Shown here: positions 44,750 through 53,539 of the stretch, in pieces
How the letters are laid out: each line of letters begins with the position of its first letter
Numbering within the stretch: the stretch's first letter is position 1
Origin: Bacteroidota bacterium
Lineage (GTDB): Bacteria > Bacteroidota > Bacteroidia > Bacteroidales > VadinHA17
Length of the DNA: 64,000 nucleotides
NCBI GenBank assembly: GCA_029564935.1
Contig: JAKQPD010000159.1
Span: 1 to 64,000, forward strand
Reading direction: 5' to 3'
Notes under the pieces: model-generated
Databases searched by the model: none
Told to the model about the DNA's origin: nothing
The model's input: only the letters and a program-made list of their open reading frames with translations
Made by a program: the position numbers and the translations under genes

Positions 44750-46087
44750 ATGAAGAAGAAGATAGTAATTCTCGGTGCGGGTGAAAGTGGTACGGGTTCG
44801 GCTGTACTGGCTGTAAAAAACGGATTTGATGTATTTGTATCTGATTATGGAGAGATAAAGGAGAAATACCGTGAGATCCTGGACAAATATAATATAAGAT
44901 GGGAGCAGGGCAGGCATACCGAAAGCGAAATACTCTCAGCTGATGAGGTTATCAAGAGTCCGGGGATAAAGGAAAACGCCCAGATAATAATTAAGATACG
45001 GGACAAGGGTATACCTGTTATTTCAGAAATTGAATTTGCCGGAAGATATGCAAAAGGGACTAAGATATGTGTAACCGGGAGTAATGGTAAGACAACGGTT
45101 ACCAACCTTATCTACCACATGCTTAAGAAAGCCGGCAGGAACGTTGCAATGACCGGAAATGTGGGTAACAGTTTTGCCATGTCGGTAGCCCTCGGAGGTC
45201 ATGATTATTATGTAATAGAGTTAAGCAGCTTTCAGCTTGATGACATGTTCGGATTCAAAGCCGATATAGCTATTCTGATGAATATAACCCCCGACCATCT
45301 CGACAGGTATGGATATGATTTCCAAAATTATATCGATTCCAAGTTCAGAATAACACGGAATCAGGGGAAACAGGATTTTTTTATTTACTGGGCTGATGAT
45401 CCGGTTATACAAAAAGAGCTGGCAAAAAAAGAATTTATGATGACCCTCCTTCCTTTTTCCGATACGGTGAAGGAGAATATGACAGCTTACATTGAAGAGG
45501 ACGATTTAATTATTGATTACCAAAATAAAACCAAGCTTATGACCATTCACGAACTGGCGCTTAAAGGACGTCATAACACCTACAATTCAATGGCTGCGGC
45601 TATTGCTGGTAAAGTGCTTAATATCCGTAAGGATGTGATCAGAGAGAGCCTCGCTGATTTCCAGGGCGTGGAACACCGACTGGAGCCGGTAATAAAGGTG
45701 AGCGGTATAAATTTCATAAATGATTCAAAAGCAACCAATGTAAATTCAACATGGTATGCCCTTGAATGTATGGAGACTGACGTTGTATGGATCGCCGGAG
45801 GCGTTGACAAGGGAAACGATTATTCCGAGCTGTTCCAGGTTGTGAAGCAAAAGGTGAAGGCTGTGGTGTGCCTTGGTAAAGACAATAAAAAGATAATCGA
45901 TTCTTTCCGGGATAAAGTCCCGACAATAGTTGAGACAATATCAATGGAAGAGGCCGTACGGTCAGCCTACTACCTTGCCCGGAAAGGCGATACAGTATTA
46001 CTATCCCCTGCATGTGCCAGTTTTGATCTTTTCATGAATTATGAGGACAGGGGGCGTCAGTTCAAAGCAGCTGTAAGGAATCTTTAA
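44750..46087 (+). CDS. murD: UDP-MurNAc-L-alanine:D-glutamate ligase
   Basis: 445 residues. N-terminal Rossmann-like uracil-binding domain (VILGAGESGTGSAVLA), ATP loop CVTGSNGKTTVTNLIYHML, MNITPDHLDRYG, and C-terminal domain with FINDSKATNVNSTWYALE and LLSPACASFDLFMNYEDRG. Adds D-Glu. Four bases behind mraY. Confidence 0.96.
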   Translation: MKKKIVILGAGESGTGSAVLAVKNGFDVFVSDYGEIKEKYREILDKYNIRWEQGRHTESEILSADEVIKSPGIKENAQIIIKIRDKGIPVISEIEFAGRYAKGTKICVTGSNGKTTVTNLIYHMLKKAGRNVAMTGNVGNSFAMSVALGGHDYYVIELSSFQLDDMFGFKADIAILMNITPDHLDRYGYDFQNYIDSKFRITRNQGKQDFFIYWADDPVIQKELAKKEFMMTLLPFSDTVKENMTAYIEEDDLIIDYQNKTKLMTIHELALKGRHNTYNSMAAAIAGKVLNIRKDVIRESLADFQGVEHRLEPVIKVSGINFINDSKATNVNSTWYALECMETDVVWIAGGVDKGNDYSELFQVVKQKVKAVVCLGKDNKKIIDSFRDKVPTIVETISMEEAVRSAYYLARKGDTVLLSPACASFDLFMNYEDRGRQFKAAVRNL

Positions 46088-46098
46088 ATATCAAGGTC

Positions 46099-47310
46099 AT
46101 GCAACAGGGATGGCTTACAAAAACGTTTAAAGGCGACAGGGCTATATGGGGACTTGTAGCCATTTTTATGGTCTATTCCCTCCTTGCCGTTTACAGCTCC
46201 TCGGTAAATGTGGCATTCAGGAACCATGGAGGTAACACGACATACTTCCTGAGAAGCCAGCTTATGATGCTTACGGCAGGACTTATAATCATTATTATCG
46301 TACATTATCTTCCTTACAGGATCTATTCCTCACTTGCAGGCATTGCCCTTATTGTTTCGGCCGGACTGCTGGTACTTACATTCTTCTTCGGGGTAAGGAT
46401 CAATGATGCAACCCGCTGGCTTGAGATCCCTTTTATAGGATTCAGGATACAGACATCAGATATCGCCAAGGTAGCGCTTGTCATTTACCTCGCCAGAACA
46501 CTTGCAAAATACCAGAACCAGCTTAAGGATTTCGTACTTGTAACAAAATTCTTCATGATCCCGGTTTTTGCAATATGTGCTCTTATAATGCCGGAAAACC
46601 TTTCAACTGCAATCATGGTATTCGGTATATGCATTCTGATATTGTTCATAGGTGGAGTACCCTTTAAATACCTGCTTGCATATATCGGATTATCAGTAGT
46701 TTTCATAGTGTTGTTCGCCCTTCTTTTATGGCTGATTAAGGAAGATAACAGGGTGATGACCTGGATTGAGAGGCTTATAAGTTTCTTTACGGGGAAAGGT
46801 GATACAGGCGATAATTACCAGATCAACCAGGCTAAGATAGCCATTTCAACAGGCGGTCTGTTCGGTAAAGCACCGGGTCACAGCATTCAGAGAAACATGC
46901 TTCCCCAGTCAAATTCAGATTTCATTTTTGCAATAATTATTGAGGAATATGGCTTGCTCCTGGGGGCCATCCCACTCGTACTCGCATATATGATACTCCT
47001 TTTCAGAGGTATCACCATTGTAAGAAAATGCGACACTGCCTTTCCTGCTTACCTGGTACTGGGGCTTGTTGTTATGATCGTTTCACAGGCAATGCTGAAT
47101 ATGATGGTTGCCACGGGAATTTTGCCTGTGACAGGACAGACACTTCCGCTTGTAAGCTGGGGAAGGACTTCCGTGATAATAATGTGTTTCTCGGTCGGTG
47201 TTATACTCAGCGTCAGCAGGGTGGTCAATGCACGGATGAAAAAGGAAGATCTCCCGGAGGAGGAACAGAAAGATGAAGGCGAAATAATTTATGGATCAGC
47301 AAAGGCATAA
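46099..47310 (+). CDS. ftsW: Septal glycosyltransferase FtsW
   Basis: 403 residues, SEDS family, about ten membrane helices. Seen: WGLVAIFMVYSLLAVYSSSV, DATRWLEIPFIGFRIQTSDI, GIGxxxA-type loop QINQAKIAISTGGLFGKAPG, SDFIFAIIIEEYGLLLG, and LPLVSWGRTSVIIMC. Polymerises lipid II together with FtsI. The hydrophilic tail (KKEDLPEEEQKDEGE) overlaps the murG start by 20 bases. Confidence 0.94.
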   Translation: MQQGWLTKTFKGDRAIWGLVAIFMVYSLLAVYSSSVNVAFRNHGGNTTYFLRSQLMMLTAGLIIIIIVHYLPYRIYSSLAGIALIVSAGLLVLTFFFGVRINDATRWLEIPFIGFRIQTSDIAKVALVIYLARTLAKYQNQLKDFVLVTKFFMIPVFAICALIMPENLSTAIMVFGICILILFIGGVPFKYLLAYIGLSVVFIVLFALLLWLIKEDNRVMTWIERLISFFTGKGDTGDNYQINQAKIAISTGGLFGKAPGHSIQRNMLPQSNSDFIFAIIIEEYGLLLGAIPLVLAYMILLFRGITIVRKCDTAFPAYLVLGLVVMIVSQAMLNMMVATGILPVTGQTLPLVSWGRTSVIIMCFSVGVILSVSRVVNARMKKEDLPEEEQKDEGEIIYGSAKA

Positions 47311-48403
47311 AAGGATTATCATCAGCGGCGGAGGTACCGGAGGACATATATTTCCGGCTATTTCGATCGCAAATGCTCTCAGGAAGAAAGATCCGGGGAT
47401 CGATATCCTTTTTGTCGGAGCCGAGGGCCGGATGGAAATGGAAAAGGTGCCGGACGCAGGCTATAAGATCAGGGGACTTCCGGTAGCCGGTTTTTACCGC
47501 AGTTTCACCTTAAGGAATATTACAGTATTGTTCAGGCTTATCAGAAGCCTTTCGGCTGCAAGGAAGATCTTAAAGGAATTCCGGCCCGATGCCGCCGTCG
47601 GCGTCGGCGGTTATGCAAGCGGTCCGATACTCAGACAGGCAGGAAAGATGGGAATACCAACACTTATCCAGGAACAGAACAGCTATGCCGGAATAACAAA
47701 CAGGTTGCTTGCAAAAAGAGCATCGGTTATATGTGTTGCTTATGAGGGAATGGAGAAATATTTCCCGGCTGAAAAAATAAAAATTACAGGTAATCCTGTT
47801 CGTCATACATATGACAATACAGATAACCTGAAGGATGAGGCCCTGGCTTATTTCGGCCTGAAGTCCGGAAAACCTGTAATACTTGTCCTGGGAGGTTCTC
47901 TCGGGGCAGGCACCATAAACAACAGCCTGAGCATGAATCTTGACAAGGTTACGGGTTCTGATATCCAATGGATTTGGCAGACCGGCAAACACTATTATGA
48001 GAGTGTCAGTAAGGCAATCTCAGGTTTATCCACCGACAACATTTCAGTTCACGGTTTCATCGACAGAATGGATTATGCCTTTGCAGCTGCGGATATTATT
48101 GTCTCCAGGGCCGGAGCAGGTACAATTTCTGAATTATGCCTTGCAGGGAAACCTGTGATTCTGGTCCCCTCACCGAATGTCGCTGAAGACCACCAGACGA
48201 GGAACGCCCGGGCACTTTCAGACAGGGAAGCCGCCATCCTCGTTGAGGACAGAAAGGCGCTGGAAATACTTGCAGATGTTGCAATCGGCCTTGTAACGGA
48301 TAATTCCAGAAGAACAATGCTTTCAGAGAATATAAAAAAGATGGCTTTGCGCGATGCTGATATTAAAATAGCTGAAGAAGTCCTGAAACTTACTGAAAAA
48401 TGA
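47291..48403 (+). CDS. murG: MurG N-acetylglucosaminyltransferase
   Basis: 370 residues, GT28. Adds GlcNAc to lipid I, giving lipid II. GGGTGGHIFPAISIANAL near residue 11, VGVGGYASGPIL, QEQNSYAGITNRLLA, GGSLGAGTINNSL, SRAGAGTISELC and NVAEDHQTRNA are all family motifs. Overlaps ftsW and is overlapped by murC, pointing to translational coupling. Confidence 0.96.
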   Translation: MDQQRHKRIIISGGGTGGHIFPAISIANALRKKDPGIDILFVGAEGRMEMEKVPDAGYKIRGLPVAGFYRSFTLRNITVLFRLIRSLSAARKILKEFRPDAAVGVGGYASGPILRQAGKMGIPTLIQEQNSYAGITNRLLAKRASVICVAYEGMEKYFPAEKIKITGNPVRHTYDNTDNLKDEALAYFGLKSGKPVILVLGGSLGAGTINNSLSMNLDKVTGSDIQWIWQTGKHYYESVSKAISGLSTDNISVHGFIDRMDYAFAAADIIVSRAGAGTISELCLAGKPVILVPSPNVAEDHQTRNARALSDREAAILVEDRKALEILADVAIGLVTDNSRRTMLSENIKKMALRDADIKIAEEVLKLTEK

Positions 48404-49794
48404 TCGATCTGAGTAACATACAGGGGATTTATTTTGTCGGTATCGGTGGTATCGGAATGAGCGCTATTGCCTTATACTTCAGGAATTCAGGATATGCAGT
48501 TGCGGGTTACGACAGGTCCGAAAGCAGTGTCACCAGAAATCTTACTGCTGAAGGATGCGAAATAACATTTGATGATGACGAGACCGGGCTGCCTGTTCTT
48601 TTCAGGGATATTACCCGTAAAGATAATATCCTGGTCATTTATACACCTGCAATACCTCCGGATAGCAGGATCCTCAGGTTTTTCAGGAATAACGGATATA
48701 CGATATTAAAAAGAGCTCAGGTACTGGGAGCAATATCTTCAGATACTGATACAATTGCAGTTGCGGGGACACACGGGAAAACTACAATTTCAACGATGAC
48801 AGCCCATATACTGAAACAGTCTCATGTCGACTGTTCCGCCTTCCTGGGAGGAATTTCGGTGAATTATTCAACAAACCTGCTTCTTGGGAAGGGGCGGTTC
48901 ACAGTAATGGAAGCCGATGAATTTGACAGGTCATTTCACCACCTGACACCGCTGATGGCAGTCATATCCGCAGTTGATGCCGATCATCTTGATATTTACG
49001 GCGATCATGAAACAATGATCGGGGCTTACAATATTTTCTGCAGCAAGATCCGGAAAGATGGCATCCTGATACTTAATAACAGAATAAAGGACAGGATAAG
49101 ATGTCCTGAGAATGTAAAATGCTTTACTTACGGAAGTGACCCCGGATCGGATTACAGGAATTTCAAAATTGAACGCAGGGAAGAATCTTATTTTTTCAGT
49201 CTGGAAACTCCCAATGGTGTAGTTAAGGATCTCAGGTTCCCTTTCCCGGGGATAATAAACATAGATAATCTCACTGCTGCAATAGCGATTGCGCTCAATT
49301 GCGAAGTAACTGAGGAGGAAATTCGTAATTCAATTACCCTTTTCAGGGGTGTGAAACGCAGATTTGAAATCAGAGTCAATCTGCCCGGACTTACATATAT
49401 CGATGATTATGCTCATCATCCCGAGGAAATAAGAGCGTGCGTCAGATCTGTACGCGAATATTTCTCAGGAAGAAAGGTAACCGGGATCTTTCAGCCTCAT
49501 CTGTTCTCAAGAACACGTGATCATGCTGACGGATTTGCACAAATACTCGATGAACTTGACGAAGTGATCCTTCTTCCGATCTATCCTGCAAGGGAAAAGC
49601 CGATAAGCGGGATATCATCAGAGCTCATTCTCGGCAAGATGAAGCTGAAGAACAGGAAGCTTTTGAAGATGGAAGAGATCCTTCCATGGCTTGATCCGGG
49701 GAAAATAGATGTATTGGTAACAATAGGGGCCGGAGATATTGATAAGCTTGTCGGACCGATTGAAGAAAAACTGAAAGCGAAAGCAGGTAAATGA
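48400..49794 (+). CDS. murC: UDP-MurNAc:L-alanine ligase
   Basis: 464 residues. YFVGIGGIGMSAIALYF at the N-terminus, ATP loop VAGTHGKTTISTMTAHIL, EADEFDRSFHHLTP, DYAHHPEEIRACVRSVREYF and FQPHLFSRTRDHADGF. Adds the first alanine. ATGA overlaps with murG before and ftsQ behind. Confidence 0.96.
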   Translation: MIDLSNIQGIYFVGIGGIGMSAIALYFRNSGYAVAGYDRSESSVTRNLTAEGCEITFDDDETGLPVLFRDITRKDNILVIYTPAIPPDSRILRFFRNNGYTILKRAQVLGAISSDTDTIAVAGTHGKTTISTMTAHILKQSHVDCSAFLGGISVNYSTNLLLGKGRFTVMEADEFDRSFHHLTPLMAVISAVDADHLDIYGDHETMIGAYNIFCSKIRKDGILILNNRIKDRIRCPENVKCFTYGSDPGSDYRNFKIERREESYFFSLETPNGVVKDLRFPFPGIINIDNLTAAIAIALNCEVTEEEIRNSITLFRGVKRRFEIRVNLPGLTYIDDYAHHPEEIRACVRSVREYFSGRKVTGIFQPHLFSRTRDHADGFAQILDELDEVILLPIYPAREKPISGISSELILGKMKLKNRKLLKMEEILPWLDPGKIDVLVTIGAGDIDKLVGPIEEKLKAKAGK

Positions 49795-50567
49795 AAAAGT
49801 TAGTAAGAATACTTTTGATAATACCTTTATTATATATACTGATAATGCCGGTATGGCTTTCATCCTACTATGGATCGCGGCCATGCAGCGGAATTTCAAT
49901 AAGTATCGACGATTCAACTGAATATCATTTTGTGACAAAAAGACAGCTTCTTAACCTTGTTCGCGGGACCGGATCAGGCTTGCTTGGCCGCCCTGTCAGC
50001 AGCCTTTCTCTGAACGAAATTGAAAACAGGGTAGCTAACCTGAGGGAATTAAAAGTGGCTGAAGTATATCTTACAATAGACGGTGTACTTAATGTTCTTG
50101 CTGATCAGAGAGATCCGGTGATGAGGGTGATACCCGACAGCGGCGGAGATTTTTTTATTGATGACGAAGGCGTCCTTATAAGAAGAAAAAACCTTTATAC
50201 ACCAAGACTTCACGTAGTTGGTGGAGATATTACAATCAGCCAGGCAATGCTGAACGGGGTGAGTATTCTGGACACCAGTATCAGAATCACAATCCTGAGG
50301 GATGTATACAATTTTGTAAAATATATTTCAGGCGATGATTTCTGGTCGGCACAGATAGACCAGATTTATGTTGACAGCCGCTCGGAGATCGACCTTATTC
50401 CAAGGGTAGGCAACCATCAGATACACCTCGGAACCTTTGAGAATTATGAAAACAAGCTGAGGAATCTTTCGGCTTTTTATGATAAAGTCCTTCCTGAAGT
50501 CGGCTGGAATAAGTATTCCGTATTAAACCTTGAATTCAGGGATCAGATCGTATGCAAAAGGCGATGA
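49791..50567 (+). CDS. ftsQ: Cell-division protein FtsQ
   Basis: 258 residues: one membrane helix ~5-24 (VRILLIIPLLYILIMPVWL), then a periplasmic POTRA-like region and beta domain (RELKVAEVYLTIDGVLNVLA, RDPVMRVIPDSGGDFFIDDE). Scaffold of the FtsQLB complex. Sequence is diverged; the assignment rests on topology, the DRDPV/P-like strand and position between murC and ftsA. Confidence 0.88.
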   Translation: MKKLVRILLIIPLLYILIMPVWLSSYYGSRPCSGISISIDDSTEYHFVTKRQLLNLVRGTGSGLLGRPVSSLSLNEIENRVANLRELKVAEVYLTIDGVLNVLADQRDPVMRVIPDSGGDFFIDDEGVLIRRKNLYTPRLHVVGGDITISQAMLNGVSILDTSIRITILRDVYNFVKYISGDDFWSAQIDQIYVDSRSEIDLIPRVGNHQIHLGTFENYENKLRNLSAFYDKVLPEVGWNKYSVLNLEFRDQIVCKRR

Positions 50568-51934
50568 AAACTAAAACTAACAATATGAGCAGCAGAGAAC
50601 AGTTCGTAGCAGCTATCGATATCGGAACAACAAAAATTGTTTCGATAGTCGGTAAGAAAAATGAGAATGGGAAGATTGAAATTCTCGGATTGAGCAAAGC
50701 CCTTTCAAAAGGCGTCAAGAGAGGTGTTGTGATAAATATTGAAGATACTGTCACGGCAATACAGACGACAGTCGACGATGTACAAAAACGGTCGGGGATA
50801 AAATTCTCTGAAGTATTTGTGGGGATTGCCGGTCAGCATATAAAAAGTATGAAGAGCCGTGGTTATATAATGCGTGACTCATACGAGGATGAAATAAAAA
50901 AAGACGAAGTGTTCAGGCTCATTGAGGACATGCACAAGATACACATAGATATAGGGGAGGAGATCATTCATGTAATTCCCCAGAATTTTATTGTGGATAA
51001 TGAAACCGGTCTGAAGAGTCCTATAGGGATCTGCGGAAGAAGACTTGAAGCCAATTTCCATATTGTAATTGGTCATGTTGCAGCTGCAAAGAATATTGAA
51101 AAGTGCATAAGGAGAGCCAACCTTAGCGTCAAAGATCTTATTCTTGAGCCTCTGGCTTCTGCTGACGCTGTTCTGACCGAAGACGAAAAGGAAGCCGGTG
51201 TGGTTCTTGTGGATATTGGCGGCGGTACTACTGACCTTGCAGTTTATTATGATAATATAATCAGGCATACTGCCGTGATCCCGCTCGGGGGGAATGTTGT
51301 GACGAATGATATCAAGGAGGGATGTGCTATACTCCAGAGGCATGCTGAACAATTAAAGATCCAGTATGGTTCGGCACTCGGTGAAATAGCTCCTGAGGAT
51401 AAAGTAGTGGCTATTCCCGGTATCAGCGGAAGAACGCCAAAGGAAATCTCTTTCAGGAACCTCGCATATATAATCCAGTCGAGGATGGAAGAGATAATCG
51501 ATTTTATCAATTTCGAGATACAGAACTCGGGATATGGCGATAAGCTGGCTGCAGGGATTGTCATAACAGGAGGAGGAGCAATGCTGAAGCATCTTTCCCA
51601 GCTGATGAAATTCAAGACAGCCATGGATGTAAGGATCGGGTATCCGAATGAACATCTGACAGGCCCGGGCAGGAATGAGATCAATCAGCCTATGTATGCT
51701 ACAAGTGTAGGGCTGATAATGAGGGGATTTGATTATCTGGAAACATATAAGAGACCATTTAATGCTGCTCCTGCGGATGATTTTGTTGAAAAGCCTGCTG
51801 AAGTGTATGAACATGCTGAGGTGACAGATGACGGCCAGGCTGATACGGTCAGGGAGCCGAAGACTTCCCTTACTGAAAAGATAAAGATAATTATGCAGAA
51901 GATGTTTGAAGTTGAGGATAACTCAATAAACTGA
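50564..51934 (+). CDS. ftsA: Cell-division actin FtsA
   Basis: 456 residues from the ATG at 50564 overlapping the ftsQ stop (ATGA); an ATG four codons earlier is also possible. Actin-fold ATPase that tethers FtsZ: phosphate 1 AAIDIGTTKIVSIVG, the 1C domain (FVGIAGQHIKSMKSRGYIMR), phosphate 2 VLVDIGGGTTDLAVY, adenosine IVITGGGAMLKHL. The amphipathic C-terminal helix LTEKIKIIMQKMFE is the membrane anchor. Confidence 0.95.
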   Translation: MKTKTNNMSSREQFVAAIDIGTTKIVSIVGKKNENGKIEILGLSKALSKGVKRGVVINIEDTVTAIQTTVDDVQKRSGIKFSEVFVGIAGQHIKSMKSRGYIMRDSYEDEIKKDEVFRLIEDMHKIHIDIGEEIIHVIPQNFIVDNETGLKSPIGICGRRLEANFHIVIGHVAAAKNIEKCIRRANLSVKDLILEPLASADAVLTEDEKEAGVVLVDIGGGTTDLAVYYDNIIRHTAVIPLGGNVVTNDIKEGCAILQRHAEQLKIQYGSALGEIAPEDKVVAIPGISGRTPKEISFRNLAYIIQSRMEEIIDFINFEIQNSGYGDKLAAGIVITGGGAMLKHLSQLMKFKTAMDVRIGYPNEHLTGPGRNEINQPMYATSVGLIMRGFDYLETYKRPFNAAPADDFVEKPAEVYEHAEVTDDGQADTVREPKTSLTEKIKIIMQKMFEVEDNSIN

Positions 51935-51996
51935 AATTTTTATTCCTGAAGTGTAAATAAATCAAGGCCGTGGGAAAAACTACTATTCTTAACGAA

Positions 51997-53481
51997 ATGT
52001 CTGACGATCTGATGAATTTCGACCTTCCGGTTGAAAAGTCATCAATAATAAAGGTCGTTGGTGTAGGCGGTGGCGGAGTCAATGCAGTAAATCACATGTT
52101 TGAAAAAGGAATTAAGGATGTGAACTTCATTGTATGCAATACTGACCGTCAGTCGCTGGATATAAGTCCCGTGCCGGTTAAGATCCAGCTCGGTGCATCA
52201 CTTACCGAAGGCATGGGTGCGGGAAGCCAGCCCGAAAAAGGAAGGAAAGCTGCCGAGGAAAACATCGGCGATGTGATGAAAGCTGTTTCAGGAAATACAA
52301 GAATGGTATTCCTGACGACCGGGATGGGTGGTGGTACAGGAACAGGAGCTATTCCCGTTATTGCAAAAGCATGTAAGGAAGCCGGATTGCTCACGATTGC
52401 AGTGGTAACGATCCCTTTCAAATCGGAAGGTAAGGTCAAAATAGGTTATGCAATAGACGGGATCGCCGAACTGAAGGATCATGTCGATTCACTGCTGGTG
52501 ATCAACAATGAAAAGCTACGGGAAATGCACGGTAACCTTGGCGTTTCGTCAGCATTCTCAAAAGCCGATGACGTTCTTACTACGGCTGTAAAAGGTATTG
52601 CTGAGATAATTACGGTAACAGGCTATATAAACGTCGACTTTGCCGACGTTGAAACAGTAATGAAAAATTCGGGTGTCGCTGTCATGGGTATGGGAATTGC
52701 AGCAGGGGAGAACAGGGCTGTCTGCGCTATTGAGAATGCACTTGCATCTCCCTTGCTTAATTCCAATGACATAACCGGCGCAAAAAGTATCCTCATAAAT
52801 ATTTCGTCGGGTACAGGTGAACACGAGCTTACAATGGACGAACTGGGGGATATCACCGACTATATGTATGCAACAGCTTCGGATGATGCATTGATAATCA
52901 GGGGACTTTCGTCAGATCCGACCCTTGGCGAAAATCTAAGCATCATAGTCATTGCGACAGGCTTTGAGGCCGCCAGCCTTATACAGCCCGTCAAAGCCAG
53001 AAAGGCTAAAACAGTTGAGATGCTCAGCGGGACCGACTATGTTCCCCCTCCCCACCTTATCCCCGATAAAAATGAAGAAAGCTTCAATGTTCACCAGAAA
53101 AAACATACTTCAATAATTTCCGATGCAGGCGATGATTACCAGGGAGTTCTTGACTTCAACATTGAAAGTATAAACAAAAAACCCGGTCTTAACAGGGATA
53201 CTGACAATGATGAGAACGGGCAGAAAGATCCGGAACTAAAGCTTAAAAGGGTAAAGCACATGCAGAAGATGATGGAGAAGGAGGGAATCTCCAGTAAGAC
53301 AATGAATGAGAATATTGAAGCTTTTGAGGATGTCCCGGCATATATAAGAAGAAACAGACCTCTTCCGTCGCACGACAATAATTCCGACAATAAGCCTTCA
53401 ACATTCACCCTTACTTCGGATGATAATGACGGCGTGTTCTTCAGGAATGATAATGCATACCTGAATGATAATATAGATTAA
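51997..53481 (+). CDS. ftsZ: Cell-division GTPase FtsZ
   Basis: 494 residues from MSDDLMNFDLPVEKS (ATG at 51997); a GTG nine codons upstream (51970) is an alternative. Tubulin fold: VGVGGGGVNAVNHM, signature GGGTGTGAIPVIAK, T7 loop NVDFADVETVM. The conserved FtsA-binding peptide DVPAYIRR, normally at the very end, is followed here by some 40 more residues rich in D and N, ending DNAYLNDNID. Last gene of the dcw cluster. Confidence 0.95.
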   Translation: MSDDLMNFDLPVEKSSIIKVVGVGGGGVNAVNHMFEKGIKDVNFIVCNTDRQSLDISPVPVKIQLGASLTEGMGAGSQPEKGRKAAEENIGDVMKAVSGNTRMVFLTTGMGGGTGTGAIPVIAKACKEAGLLTIAVVTIPFKSEGKVKIGYAIDGIAELKDHVDSLLVINNEKLREMHGNLGVSSAFSKADDVLTTAVKGIAEIITVTGYINVDFADVETVMKNSGVAVMGMGIAAGENRAVCAIENALASPLLNSNDITGAKSILINISSGTGEHELTMDELGDITDYMYATASDDALIIRGLSSDPTLGENLSIIVIATGFEAASLIQPVKARKAKTVEMLSGTDYVPPPHLIPDKNEESFNVHQKKHTSIISDAGDDYQGVLDFNIESINKKPGLNRDTDNDENGQKDPELKLKRVKHMQKMMEKEGISSKTMNENIEAFEDVPAYIRRNRPLPSHDNNSDNKPSTFTLTSDDNDGVFFRNDNAYLNDNID

Positions 53482-53526
53482 AAGTAAAGAGCAGTTACAG
53501 GAAAGTCCAATTATCTGCATATTTCC

Positions 53527-53534
53527 TATATTTG
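53527..53534 (+). promoter_or_regulatory. -7 promoter box of porin gene
   Basis: TATATTTG fits TAnnTTTG and ends only 5 bases before the ATG at 53540, which would give an almost leaderless transcript. Confidence 0.45.
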
Positions 53535-53539
53535 CGCAG

